Source: Bugula neritina
Lineage: Eukaryota; Bryozoa; Gymnolaemata; Cheilostomatida; Bugulidae
Direction of reading: 5' to 3'
DNA: 64,000 nt
Assembly (NCBI GenBank): GCA_964035545.1
Contig: OZ037766.1
Coordinates: 25,860,126-25,924,125 of the forward strand
The translations under genes were made by a program, and so were the position numbers. Each line of letters begins with the position of its first letter. Position 1 is the stretch's first letter. Below are positions 12,561-25,260 of the stretch, piece after piece. The notes under the pieces are model-generated. The model saw nothing but the letters and a program-made list of their open reading frames with translations, did no database searches and was not told where the DNA came from.

Positions 12561-14503
12561 CAACTGCAATGCAACTGCAATCTGCCCCCTTCGGTTTCAC
12601 CTTAGACTTAGTCTTAGATTTATAATAATTAATTTATATTGCCCTCTTAAATTCTGAGCTCTTAAACTATTGCTCTACAACATATTATTAATAATAGCTT
12701 AGTTATTTTATAAAATTTTCCTCCTTACTGGGTCTATGTTTTAGTTTAGCTTGATTTTGTATTCTACTCTTTGACTTGTGCGTCCTTTTCCTTTAGCTTT
12801 TGTACCTGGGCTTGGGAAATTTTTGCAGGAAATTAGGCGCGGCGCGTGCGCCACAATTGAACCATATTATTTGTATTCGTAGAAAGGATGTCCACTTCTC
12901 CAATTTTATCACCGCATTTGTTATTTTGGTGCTCTCTGCTAATTTCAATGCTACAAATTGAAGTCACCAAAACGTGGCGTTTTGCTATTCAAACACACAT
13001 CCACTGATTAGACTGCCCGATTTAAGCATATTTGTATTGCTTTGTCTACCACCACGCATGAAGAGTTAATGGCTTAGAGCCCTGTAGAGTATAGGTACAG
13101 ACTCAGTTTTTGTTATAGGATATAAATAGAGCCTCTGTGTAGGCTATAAGATTGCTGTTGTGTAAATAGTAATTTCCCACTTGGCTCACAACACATTTCC
13201 TATGCAACCTCTAACTCCAGATAAATCAACTTTCCCAAGCCAGGTTAACTTCTGTACAGTAAATTGTTGATTCCCTATGCCTTGATCGATTTTCTTTTGG
13301 TACATAATTAAAGTTTTAACCTCTGTGTAAAATTGTAGAATATATATATTATATATTACATATGATATATATAATTATGATGTTGGTCAACTTGAACTGT
13401 GACTTTTTATCTAATAGCTTTATATGTCATCCTATAAGTAAATTTACTTGTATCTTATTTCATATTCTATTTAATTTTATTGAATAACATGATTAAAGAC
13501 AAAAAGTCTGATAAATGAAATATCTTTATAGTAATTTTCTTCTGTGTGCAAAATCTTCATCTGCACAAAATTGTTGATAGAGGGAGATAAATAAGCTATG
13601 TTGAAAATACTGAAGTTCACACAGTAATAACAACAGTATATGCTAGTCCATGAAACTAATGAAACAAATTAAAGGTCCTTATGAAGTTTGATAGATTCAG
13701 TACTAAAATATTTAAAAAGCTTGCCCTTCAATATAATTAAAATCTCTATTAGCAAAGATTGAATATTTTTGTCAAATAGTAATCTATGCATATATGCCTT
13801 ATATCTTGTATGACAGGCCATTTAAAAACCCAATTCTTGGAAAAAAAAGTTGATTTTAATCACATTTAGTAATGGTATAGTATCAGCTAGTAAAGGTTTA
13901 GTACTCAATAATAATAACTATTTGTCTTCGAAATATCTCAATTTTAATTTAGACTACATTTTCCATAAATCAGCATACATAATCTACAGAAAAAATGCAT
14001 ATAACATTAATTATGAAGGTGAAATCTGCTTAAGGTTTGTCATCAACATAATATTGAACTGTATCAGCATACCTTATAATATTCAGAAGTCATTTGTATA
14101 AGCCATTGGGAATCAGACCTCTGAAAGTGAAATGTATACAGTTACTGCATTGCTTTGCTCCACATAGCCTGTTCTATATGATCATAGTTAAAATTTTAAA
14201 ACTCTATCGTCGGAGTTTTCATAACACAAAATTTGATAACAGATATCGAGTTTAGTGCACAGAGAAACAATACATTTGCCTCTTTGACTACTTTAATATT
14301 ATTACTAATAATTTGGTAATATTAAACAATTACAATTTCATAAACACAAAGTTAAAAACATTTTATTTGTTACATTTTTATCTTGTTGCAGCTCATCATG
14401 TCATAGATTGTTACAAAACTCCATGCGAATGTCAGAGATATTCTAAGTTCAAATTTAGTCTTGTATAACTTTTATTAGCATTTAATTACCAGTAAATGGC
14501 AAA

Positions 14504-15754
14504 ATGTGTTGCTGTTTTGAATCAGCGTTTAAGACAGCCTGCATTTTGCTGAAGGGCTTTCTTGCCATGCTTCTGTTTTTACAAATGGTAGGCCTTTATA
14601 TTTACTACAGAGCAATTAATCTTTTTATAATGATTGATAACAATTTATTATATTGGCAATTCTTAAAAGAAGTTTTTTAATGTCACTAGTGTAACTATGA
14701 AGCTGATTTAACTCTTGTGTACTAGGGAAGTTGTGAGGTACCATGCATTACATAAATAATAATGCATTTAAAAATAAAAATAATGATTATTTTCTATTTA
14801 CAACAGTCACAGTGTGACTATAAAGTTCACTAGGAGAGTTATGAGTCACCATGGTAATGATACTATATCAAACAATTATTTAAGAATTAAGATAATGAAT
14901 ATATCAATGAAGTAACTTGGATCCATGCTGGGATAACTGCTAAATTTTTCCTTTATGATATTGCTTTGTGTACTGAAAAGCAGTGATTACTAGCACTTAT
15001 TGCATGGCATATACAAATTGAGAATTAATTTTTATATTGTGTTATTCTTTATGTTTAGTTTACAAATGTATAATACCAAAGCTTTAGGCTATATTATTTG
15101 TTCATTAACTTGACATTTTTTAATTTAAAAAGAAAAAGAAAATCATAGGTAAAATTATAAACTAAACCAATTTTCGCTGTACTGCAGCATAATCAGTCTA
15201 AAGAGAAATTGCTGTAGCTTTTCCAGAGTCTCTAATGATAATTTTGGGATATACACACACCATGTACGTCATTGGACATAGCTGTATTTACAGATCTTTG
15301 GAATCTTTGTCACAGTTGGAGCAGGATATCTTTTCCAGGAAGCAGCTCCTCCCAAACCTGATAACAAGGGAGGTAATAACTTGGAGTCGTCTCTCTCGTT
15401 ATTCAACTATGCCTCCGAGGTCAAGGACTTTACCCAAACAGATTTAGCCCAGGTAAGATGATAGCACACAATCAATAGCTTTACTTTGATTGCGTAACTT
15501 TAGGCTATATTACAGGTAAAACTCATGTCTAACACAATTACTAAAGCTCCATCTCTGTTGTAGGCATGTGTGACGTTGATGTGCGCTGGAGTTGTGCTGA
15601 GTGGTGTTGGTGTGGTTGGATTCTCAAGCCTGATGTCTGGCAAGCCAAAAATTCTTCTTCTGGTAAGTTTACCTACCTCTCTGTATATACCCATTTATTT
15701 ATATATACCTACCTCTCTATATATACCTATATATCTACATTATATATACCTACG

Positions 15755-15847
<93 letters not shown>

Positions 15848-18426
15848 GACTGTGAGGTATAGTGAGCTGCTAAAAAGAGCTCAATGTTTAAAACAGAGCA
15901 TATCATAAAATAGAATTGAAATGACACAGTTAAATTTGATAAAACATTTTATTACTAATAGTTTCATGCATATTAAAATATACACTCTTCAGATAAAATG
16001 TTTAAATCTACTAAAGAATATATTACATGGTACTATTTAAATAGTAAAAAGCTGAAAAGCTGGCGGATTAATGATATTTAAAATAGGCTGGTAAGCATAT
16101 TGTATGGATTATAAAATGCTCATGTAACGCTTTCTAAAACAAATGCCCTCGCATGTCTACATGTAGAAATAAAATCGCTTCTGGTGTTTAATGAAGCGTA
16201 TGTTGGTTTGTATACTATAAAATATTTCTCCCATAGACATAGGTGACAGAGGGGGGAGTTTTTATTGCACGGCCGGCCATGTTTTAAAATTCTCCATTGT
16301 ATATTATAATCTATATTCTTGTCTTTTAAAGTCCAGACATATTTACTGAGCTCAGTGGAGTTGCGTTTATTATTATGTTTAAAACTGGCTATATGGTTAC
16401 GATATCTGAATTTGAATTCACCCTTAGTTAGTCCAACATATGTTTCTGTGTGGTTGTTGGAGGAGACAGTGGCTTGGTAGATTAGAGATTTTGATCTGCA
16501 GTTACCATTGAGTGGGCACAGATTCTTATTTCTGCAGTTGCATGGGTTATTTACATTCTCCTGTTGATGTAGTAATTTTTTGTTGTGTTCGTTTATCATA
16601 GACTGTACATCCAACTTTGAGACTACACCATCATGCAGATTGATAAACCCATCGAAACCAGAGCTAGGTAAAGTAAGTAAACATCTACTTGATAACATCA
16701 ATTTGTTGTTGAATATTTTACTAAGGGCATGGTTGTGTGGGAACTCTTCCTGTGCTATCCTCAGAAATTCTTTGCCTACATTTGTGGCTACATTGCGGCT
16801 GTATGGCGGGTTGAACCAGATTATGGGCTTCCGGCGGTTGATTTTGTTAGGGTGGTTTTCCTTTGTCTGTTGGTGGAATTTAAGTTTATGGCTGTATATC
16901 CGCTTTTCTTTAGGGCCTCTTGGTATAGTGTTGTGCATTTGGCGAAGCTAGTGGTGTCTGATGAAATTGATGACAGGCGTCTGTTAATTGAGTCAGGTAT
17001 GTTGTGCAGTATCGAGGGCGGGTGGTTAGATTTGATATGCACATATGTAGGGTTATTGTTTGGTTTGTTGAATGGTTTATATTTCCCAGTATGCAGATCT
17101 AGGCGTACGTCTAGGAAATTTACCACTTTCTTATTTGCTTCAATAGTGATCTTTAGGCCCTCTTGCTTAAATATGTTGCATATGTCTTTCTTTATTGACT
17201 CTATGGATTTAGCTGACGCCTTTATTATTCCAAGGCCATCGTCTCGGTATAATCTAAAATTGTGGCCATGTTTCGCTGTGATCAAGTGTAGAATAAACGA
17301 ACCCACCAGTTCACAGGTCTCCGCTCCGTCGTAGCTCCCCATTGTGATGTCGAATAGTCTGTCGGTATTCGCTTTACTCCACACACCATTGGTATTATAG
17401 AGAAGCGACTTTTTTGTATGCATAATGATGTTTCGGTCGCTATCGGAGATGTTAACGTAAGACGAAGCAAAGTTTAATGCTGCATTGAGGAGCTTGGCTG
17501 TGATAGAAGGGTAAAAGTTGACAATGTCAAATTCGATGAAAGAGTAGTTGTTTTTGTCCATAATATTATTAAACCAGTTTGTTACAGCTTGGGTGTTTTT
17601 CCACTGGTTTAGTGATAGTCTGGAGGCTATAGCAGAATTGATGTTATCAAGTAGATGTTTACTTACTTTACCTAGCTCTGGTTTCGATGGGTTTATCAAT
17701 CTGCATGATGGTGTAGTCTCAAAGTTGGATGTACAGTCTATGATAAACGAACACAACAAAAAATTACTACATCAACAGGAGAATGTAAATAACCCATGCA
17801 ACTGCAGAAATAAGAATCTGTGCCCACTCAATGGTAACTGCAGATCAAAATCTCTAATCTACCAAGCCACTGTCTCCTCCAACAACCACACAGAAACATA
17901 TGTTGGACTAACTAAGGGTGAATTCAAATTCAGATATCGTAACCATATAGCCAGTTTTAAACATAATAATAAACGCAACTCCACTGAGCTCAGTAAATAT
18001 GTCTGGACTTTAAAAGACAAGAATATAGATTATAATATACAATGGAGAATTTTAAAACATGGCCGGCCGTGCAATAAAAACTCCCCCCTCTGTCACCTAT
18101 GTCTATGGGAGAAATATTTTATAGTATACAAACCAACATACGCTTCATTAAACACCAGAAGCGATTTTATTTCTACATGTAGACATGCGAGGGCATTTGT
18201 TTTAGAAAGCGTTACATGAGCATTTTATAATCCATACAATATGCTTACCAGCCTATTTTAAATATCATTAATCCGCCAGCTTTTCAGCTTTTTACTATTT
18301 AAATAGTACCATGTAATATATTCTTTAGTAGATTTAAACATTTTATCTGAAGAGTGTATATTTTAATATGCATGAAACTATTAGTAATAAAATGTTTTAT
18401 CAAATTTAACTGTGTCATTTCAATTC

Positions 18427-18522
<96 letters not shown>

Positions 18523-21500
18523 CATAGATAACATACCTCTCTATATATACCTATACCTCTGTATATACTTCAAACTATAACAATGCAGGCAGTATGTAAA
18601 TGAAGTGCATTTGAACATTAGATTTTGCTTAGTTTTAGAGCCGCTTTCCACCTGTAAAACCCTCACTAGATTTTTACAGTTTTTTACTCGCTTATAATAA
18701 TCTATAAAAAGGATAAAAATCATCGCAGAAGGCAGTGTGGAAAGAAGAAAGGATCATATAGACAGATTCTTGTAAAATTAATTGAAGCATAAAAAGTTGT
18801 ACCACAACTAAATGAAATAACATTATATCTCTCAAACTTAACTGTGAAGCATCAATGAAAAGCTAATCAGAATTGATCAAATTTAATAAAAGTAATAAGG
18901 ATAGATGTGGTCTTAGATTACATAAGTATTTAGGGTGTTCTATAGCCAATTCTTTTAATCCTAGATCATTATATTATATTCTTGTGTTTTCTTATGTAAT
19001 ATAGTTGCTTTAAGATAGGCACAATTATATGCAAAACATATTTCCACATCTAATTTTTCACCTTTACCACTGATAATAGAATGTTTTATGCTGTGTTCAG
19101 TTGTTAGCCCTGTTGGTGGTGTCCTCAACATTTGCCACGTATCTTGCAACTGAGCTGATTCAATTCAAGGCAAAGGCTCTAGATTCGGTGTATGACGTCA
19201 TGTCATGGACTCTGGAAACCCAGTATGATGGTAACTTGAATAGTAGCAACAGGTTCTCTCGGCTCTGGGACATTGGACACATCACGGTATGTGACACACA
19301 CCGCACACAAATACAAAAAAGTCTTGTATTTTTATTCTAAATGCAAGATTTTTAATTTTTCATTCACACACAATTTATATTTGTGTCAATTATAATTTTT
19401 GTTGATTACATTCAATGGTGTGACTGTTTCACTACAACTTGTAGACTTCAGAGTTTTATTAAGTAGAAATCATATCAAATCGAGTAAAACCATGCGGCAT
19501 TAAGACAACAAAGCACATATCACATTTAATTAAACCAATCATATTTTATCATTGATTTCCAGCACTTATCTCATACAAGTCAAGGCCTACAATAAACAAC
19601 TGGTATTTTTATATTGTTTGAAGTTGACAATTTGAATAAAACATTTTCACTAAATAAAACATTGTACTGCCATGCCTCATTTTGGTTTAAAAATTTATCA
19701 TGATCTCAAAATTAATCATGCGTGCAACATTAAACCTAAGCTCAATTTTTCTAATTGTAGTAATCAAAATTAAATCTAATGAAAAATAAAGTTTGCTATT
19801 TAATTAAAAGATACCCTAATATCTGTTTACTTTATAGGGTCTTGATGAAACATCTTTTAATACTGACATAGCTGGTACTCATTTTATTACAACTTCATAA
19901 CTATTTTTAAAAGGATTCAACTTCTTGTATAACTTTCAAGAACTAATCAGATTATAACTTTGTCATTCAATCTCCTAACTCTATTCTGTCATGTTACGTG
20001 ACTGTGCTCTGTCATATCATGTGACTTCATGTTTTAGTTTGGATGCTGCGGCATCCATAACTCGACAGATTTCGATAAAGCTCTTCGGTTTGGGAACACT
20101 TACATTGGGCCAGAAGTCGGTTTCCTTGAATCTAACGGAAGTTTCCAAACCCTCTATGTACCAGCCAGCTGTTGTCACGTAAGTTTCCGCACATGGAACT
20201 TCTTGTGTATGCTATAGGCACTCTTTGCCAGCTGCAGTGCACTTTGGGTAACATTATAGTATGCCCTCCAAACTATCCTACTCTATATCACATTCACTCT
20301 GTAGTTGCATCTTGTATTTTGTTTTTCAAAGGCAATGAAATGGTGATATTAAGTTATTTGTTGTTGTATACAAGGTCTGGTTCCTGTGAAAGACATGCAA
20401 TAAGTGTAATTGTTGTCTTGCAGTTTATTATACTCTAGCACAAATAATAATGTAGTAGTTAGGAAAGCAAGCTATGAGTATTCTGTAGTCTTATGTTACA
20501 TCATCAGTACTTGGTAGTTTTTATTAAAAAAACATTGATGTTTTTTTCTCATTCACCTCGTTAGTTTTGTTTGCTTAAACTTTAGAGTCGCTTTATTTCA
20601 TGGAAGATAACTTTTCAGCTACAACTCTCTAATAATATAGCCATAGCTTTCACTTGAACTGCATATTGTAATACTATTTATTGATTCTAGTGGGAACACT
20701 GTATTTACTTTATGCTCTATGGAAGAGTATTTAATAAAAGAATGTTTCATGTTCAATTTTAGATATTAAAATTATACTAATTTATGTAATGAAGCTAAAG
20801 TTAGATGTTATATAAAAACGTATTCAGTGATGATTCTCATGGAAAATAAAGTTTTTGATGTGTGGACCAATATCTCTGCCATAGGGATGATTTTAAACTT
20901 GCCCCACTGTTTTTGGCAGCTTTCCGATGATGCCGATAAAGAGAGCATCTTAGAAAACCTTGCTTTAGGAAACTTTAATGGGAAAGTGGAATTTGCTCTC
21001 AACGACTCGTCCTGTTTAACTTCTCCAACTCCGGAAAACTCGTATATGAATCTAGTGAGTAGAAAACTCCCTACAACATTGTTAAATACTGTACTCTATA
21101 CAATACTGTACTCCATACACTACTGTACTCATACAATACTGTACTCCATACACTACTGTACTACATACAATGCTGTACTCCATACACTACTGTACTACAT
21201 ACAATAATGTACTATCTGCGACACTGTAGTATATACAACACTGTCTTATATATACAATACTGTACTGTAGACAACCCTGCACTGTATATAACAGTGTAGT
21301 ATATACAACACTGTAGTATATACAATACTGTAGTATATACAATTGAACATTATAAGTTACTGCCAGGCAAAACATAAAAAATATGATCTCATTACAATAA
21401 ACATTAACATAACTTTCCATGCAAGTTTTAAAAGGAGTCCAACGCAACCCATGTATTATACCTACCAGGGCAATAATATGGCTGACAATGCAAACATAGA

Positions 21501-21898
21501 ATGTGAATTTCATTCCTCAGCAATAAACAAACAAGTTGCTCATATAATTTATAACTGACAATCCTTAATCTAGTCTTAGTTCTAATGGAGCTTAGCTATA
21601 GTTCTTGATTCGTAACTGATTGACAATATTTGAGCCACATGAGTTTAGTCAAGAGTATACAACTTCTTTCATCATTTGTTAATCAACCTGCTTGAGGTGA
21701 CGACATGTTCTAAAATTTAACCATTTGTTGATTAGCATAAGTATTCTAGTGCTGTAATTTTAGGGGTGCAGCGTATTCCTTGAGAGTATAGTAACCAGGT
21801 ACAGCAAAATGATCACCGGAGTTGGTGCTACTGCGTTCTCTCTCCAGGTGAGTCATATTGTCTGTCTGTGTGTCTGTCTGTTTGTCTGTCTGTCTGTG

Positions 21899-21929
<31 letters not shown>

Positions 21930-22271
21930 GTGTCTGTCTGTGTGTCTGTCTGTTTGTCTGTCTCGTACAGATACCAAGTTGAGTTGAATACTGATGACTA
22001 TTTGAACCAGTCGACATTTCTACGAGCCACCTTTCTCCGCCCCACCCTTGTCTGGTAGTTGAGGCTGCAACATGCATTGTGTTGTGATGCATTTCCATTG
22101 TTAAAACAAATTTACTGTTTTGAAATTTACTATAGAATCACATATATACTAACGTACATATCCGATACTTATGTAGACAGTCATGCGTATATAATACTAT
22201 TATTACAATTCAATTTCCAGGTATTCCTGCAGCTTGGTATCATTGCCATGGTCTATGCCTCCCTCATATAA
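14504..22271 (+). CDS. Tetraspanin
   Basis: A four-pass membrane organiser protein. Exons: 14504-14587, 15294-15452, 15564-15662, 19101-19286, 20038-20178, 20920-21054, 21764-21847, 22221-22271 (939 nt, 312 aa); all introns are phase 0. The N-terminus is MCCCF, a run of juxtamembrane cysteines of the kind that is palmitoylated in this family. TM1 spans about residues 11-41 across the first splice junction, followed by a small loop. TM2 (about 83-102), a short cytosolic turn and TM3 (about 115-133) follow. The large extracellular loop carries the hallmark CCG (residues 179-181), a second CC pair (221-222) and further Cys at 255 and 270, giving six cysteines in all. TM4 (about 284-308) is followed by almost no cytoplasmic tail (ends YASLI). 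Intron 3 (15663-19100) is 3.4 kb because it holds a Penelope-like retroelement. I cannot assign a subfamily. Confidence 0.92.
15760..15840. repeat. (TA)n microsatellite
   Basis: About 40 uninterrupted TA dinucleotides in tetraspanin intron 3. The tract lies 69 bases before the left arm of the Penelope-like palindrome. Confidence 0.98.
15909..16703. repeat. Left arm of the 795 bp inverted repeat
   Basis: Position x in this arm pairs with 34339 minus x in the right arm. The outer boundary is visible at 15909 (tagaattgaaatgacacag pairs with the reverse of the sequence ending near 18428). The inner boundary is at gataacatcaatt (16703). The two arms encode the same GIY-YIG peptide residue for residue, so identity is near complete. 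Confidence 0.9.
16120..16938 (-). pseudogene. Penelope-like thumb and GIY-YIG endonuclease part, left copy
   Basis: The frame continues the RT after the frameshift: [19 protein letters not shown] (thumb), then a short segment derived from antisense RT sequence (about 16703-16630). A linker with a Cys cluster ([15 protein letters not shown]) and a GIY-YIG-type nuclease core follow (IYQA...[17 protein letters not shown]). The C-terminal block [15 protein letters not shown] is typical of the family, and the frame ends at 16120. Known PLE proteins use this nuclease for target cleavage. Confidence 0.82.
16821..17759 (-). pseudogene. Penelope-like reverse transcriptase (N-truncated, frameshifted)
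   Basis: A 312-codon frame with the RT core of Penelope-like elements. From the start it shows [12 protein letters not shown] (residues 19-30), [10 protein letters not shown] (77-86, the first catalytic Asp region), the PLE signature [13 protein letters not shown] (141-153) and the catalytic YRDD box (171-174, about 17249-17238). A segment ending FLDVRLDL follows. Upstream of about residue 11 the frame runs into sequence antisense to the GIY-YIG linker, so the true N-terminal part is missing. Downstream the RT frame drifts near 16895, and the thumb region ([10 protein letters not shown]) continues in another frame. The element is therefore dead as a single ORF unless the frameshift is a sequence error. 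Confidence 0.85.
17636..18430. repeat. Right arm of the 795 bp inverted repeat
   Basis: Reverse complement of 15909-16703. Its inner edge (17636-17707) doubles as the beginning of the minus-strand reverse transcriptase frame. Its outer edge passes directly into an (AT)n tract. Confidence 0.9.
17638..18219 (+). pseudogene. GIY-YIG endonuclease part, right inverted copy
   Basis: Plus-strand copy of the left-arm coding sequence, with the same peptide from about the [13 protein letters not shown] segment to the stop at 18219. No RT core lies upstream of it in this orientation, because the loop is antisense here. It is a fragment without its catalytic partner. Confidence 0.8.
18429..18518. repeat. 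(AT)n microsatellite
   Basis: About 45 AT dinucleotides directly abutting the right arm of the Penelope-like palindrome. With the (TA)n at 15760 it suggests insertion into, or generation of, an AT tract. Confidence 0.97.
21085..21345. repeat. Degenerate tandem repeat (tactgtactccatacaca type)
   Basis: Imperfect units of about 18 to 22 bases built from tactgta and ccatacact, in the tetraspanin intron after exon 20920-21054. The short open frames in it follow from the repeat. Confidence 0.75.
21864..21963. repeat. (TGTC)n tetranucleotide microsatellite
   Basis: Runs of tgtctgtctgtt and tgtctgtctgtg, starting about 15 bases after the donor of tetraspanin exon 21764-21847. Confidence 0.95.
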
Positions 22272-22594
22272 CCTACCTACAGATTTCAACCTGCCACAAC
22301 CAGCAACTGAAGACAAGTGGAGCTACAGTACTTATTTTATGAAACTCTGCCTTTTAAGCCGAATGTTATATCTGAAAGTCTATGTGTGGAAACTTCAAAC
22401 CACATTTCGCTAATTCCCAACTCAAGTTCCTTGAGCTCACTCTTAAAACTCTTCAGTGAAAGCTTATATCTAGAGTATTGGGGATGCATCTCAAAAATGA
22501 GTTTTTAATGTTATACTTAAATATTCAAACTGCTTGAAACTGTGTGAAACTAATGTTGGATTTTTTCTTGCAATATGTCAATTAGTAAGCTAAT

Positions 22595-22615
22595 AATAAA
22601 CTGTAAAACAATAAA
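22595..22615 (+). terminator. Candidate poly(A) signals of the tetraspanin gene
   Basis: Two AATAAA hexamers (22595-22600 and 22610-22615) lie about 325-345 bases after the tetraspanin stop codon on the coding strand. This is the usual signal sequence; use is not proven. Confidence 0.4.
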
Positions 22616-22999
22616 ATACTGAGCTAGCTTCAATATAATTTCAAAACTTCTAAAAAACCATAAAATCTAAGTTTAAAGATCTAAGATATATGGTTTATAC
22701 TTAATCTAATGATCATTGTAGGTAAATTTAAAAGATCCGTCTATATAGTTATATACTGGGTATACTGAATCTAGTTTGCCTCATGCCTATTAACATTTGC
22801 CTAGCTGGAGTTATTAGTTTTCCAGTTCTACTTATAAACTCAAGATCAGAGGTTTATATGACACCAACTACCTATAAGACTGTTTACAATCATTATATAT
22901 GGTAGCTAGATCATGAATATATTTGTTATTAGTTGGCAACATTTTTTAACCATTACCTCTTTAATGTCAAATTTCCAAAAAAGCATATAAATTCAATAT

Positions 23000-24135
23000 A
23001 CTATATCACTTCAATACACAATATCACTACAATACACTATATTACCACAATACACTATATTACCACAATACACTATATCACTACAATACACTATATTACT
23101 ACAATACACTATATATTACCACAATACACTATATCACTACAATACACTATATTACTACAATACACTACATTACCACAATACACTATATCACTACAATACA
23201 CTCTATTACTACAATACACTATATTACCACAATACACTATATCACTACAATACACTATATTACTACAATACACTATATTACTACAACACACTATATTACT
23301 ACAATACACTATATTACCACAATACACTATATTACCACAATATACTATATTACTACAACACACTATATTACTACAATACACTATATTACTACAACACACT
23401 ATATTACTACAATACACTATATTACTACAATACACTATATCACTACAATACACTATATTACTACGATACACTATATTACTACAATACACTATATTACTAC
23501 AATACACTATATTACTACAATACACTATATTACCACAATACACTATATCACTACAACACACTATATCACTACAATACACTATATTACCACAATACACTAT
23601 ATCACTACAACACACTATATCACTACAATACACTATATTACTACAATACACTATATCACTACAACACACTATATTACTACAATACACTATATTACTACGA
23701 TACACTATATCACTACAATACACTATATTACTATGATACACTATATTACTACAATACACTATATCACTACAATGCACTATATTACCACAATACACTATAT
23801 TACTACAATACACTATATTACTACAATACACTATATTACCACAATACACTATATTACCACAATACACTATATTACCACAATACACTATATTACTGCAATA
23901 CACTATATCACTACAATACACTATATTACCAGAATACACTATATTACTACAACACACTATATCACTACAATACACTATATTACTACAATACACTATATCA
24001 CTACAATACACTATATTACCACAATACACTATATTACCACAATACACTATATCACTTCAATACACTATATTACCACAATACACTATATTACTACAACACA
24101 CTATATCACTACAATACACTATATTACTACAATAT
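23000..24135. repeat. 18 bp minisatellite, about 63 copies, intergenic
   Basis: A 1.1 kb array of tacactatattactacaa-type units between the tetraspanin and SLC22 genes. Three main unit variants alternate: tatTACTac, tatCACTac and tatTACCac. Because 18 is a multiple of three and no unit contains a stop in the used frames, long open frames exist on both strands: hexapeptides of the YTILLQ type on plus, and YCSNIV / YCGNIV on minus. I treat these as by-products. Confidence 0.95.
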
Positions 24136-25260
24136 CATAACTACAACAGACTAAATAATGCATTAAAGCTGCTCAGTGCAACAATTGCATAACCAATATC
24201 ATAGATCTACATCAGTAATGCATTTTAACTTTACCTTTTTGTTTCTTGAATATAATTTAGCTTTAGTAAGATTTGAATAGATAACTAATAGTAACAAAGA
24301 ATACATAATCATGCTTATATATTATAAGACATGCATGGTGGAGGGAGCTTGAACATAGCCCTATTCTCTAATACAGTACCACTCCTTATGCTCATCATGC
24401 AATGTAGGTCATAATACAACGACAATAATATGATTCAAATATGTTGCTGCCAGTTTTCTTTAAAAAGGTGTGTCATTTACAATGTGCCCTCCAATCAGCT
24501 TTTTGCACATCTAAAATTGCATTATTAGACTTCTATATTAGCACTCTATTCTAGTTATATTCAACTGCACACACTTTTCTATCATCTCTTATAAAAATGC
24601 AAAAGGATTTAAAAGTATTTATTAGTCAGACGCAGAGTAATTTATGCAACTTATAAAGTGAACATCATAAAAAGATAGTAAAGATTAGTTACTAGGTAGC
24701 TACCTGTTGGTACTTACGAGCAGGTACTATTTTCACCAGGTAAGTGTTGCATAACAGTGTGGAGCATTTTAACTAGTAGAGATTACTTGATTTACTGTTT
24801 GTTAGAAGGAAGTTAAAGAGGTGATGGCAAGCACATTTGCATCACCTGCGCATACATGTGTGGTTTGCATTTGCAAATTATTCAACTAAATTCTGGTGCT
24901 TGTAAGCTTAGAATTTTGCAGGTTAAATCAACAAAAATGTCTTATATTACCATTACCTAATCAATGAGAAGTCATGCAGAGTGTAATTAACCACATTGTT
25001 AAGTTGATGTGTCACTTTATTATTTCTTTTACATTTCTAATACATTTTTGTAAACTGTTTAACTGCTGAACTCTGTAACTGCTTGACAGTATGTATATGA
25101 ATAATTTCAAACCCTTCTTAAACTCTGCAAACCTTTGTTTGTCATTCTGACAAAAACCAGAGTCATTGACAAGGTAGTGGTGAGCACTTATTTTCAATGC
25201 AGTACATTTGTTTATCAAGTTTCATTTGTTTGAAGCAGTGCAAAACGAAAAGTGTTTAAC
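24136..25260. other. Intergenic region upstream of the SLC22-type gene
   Basis: AT-rich sequence with no convincing exon or RNA gene. The promoter of the downstream transporter should lie here, but I see no decisive element. Confidence 0.45.

Larger units (their letters stand above)
9873..14503. other. Intergenic region between the divergent PAN3 and tetraspanin genes
   Basis: 4.6 kb separates the PAN3 start codon from the tetraspanin start codon. No convincing exon was found on either strand. It contains degenerate TACTAATAG-type repeats (11860-12160), a TAG/CTA trinucleotide array (12250-12560) and one small CpG-containing patch, ggcgcggcgcgtgcgcc, at about 12836-12852. That patch contrasts with the AT-rich surroundings and might be a promoter for PAN3 (distal 5' exon) or for a non-coding transcript. 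Confidence 0.55.
15909..18430 (-). mobile_element. Penelope-like retroelement, decayed, within a giant palindrome
   Basis: A 2.5 kb insertion in tetraspanin intron 3, with its reverse transcriptase reading on the minus strand, antisense to the host gene. It encodes a PLE-type reverse transcriptase and a C-terminal GIY-YIG endonuclease. The RT and endonuclease frames are offset near 16895, so the copy cannot make the full protein. The outer parts form an inverted duplication: 15909-16703 pairs with 17636-18430 around a 932-base loop. Each arm carries the GIY-YIG and 3' region, plus a short RT piece in opposite orientation. (TA)n tracts flank both sides: one directly abuts the right arm, the other lies 69 bases from the left arm. 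Partial, inverted and tandem copies are known for Penelope elements; the exact structure here is my reading. Confidence 0.85.

Noticed and set aside
15566-15927. ORFs rich in YIYIYI/IYIYIY on both strands
   Set aside because: They are translations of the (TA)n microsatellite; the real tetraspanin exon 15564-15662 only touches their start.
16580-17334. Plus-strand ORFs over the Penelope-like element
   Set aside because: They are antisense to the reverse transcriptase, whose catalytic motifs are clear on the minus strand.
22933-24140. Long YTILLQ and YCSNIV repeat-protein ORFs (up to 312 codons)
   Set aside because: They follow from an 18 bp minisatellite without stops; present on both strands at once, with no start context, domain or splice logic.
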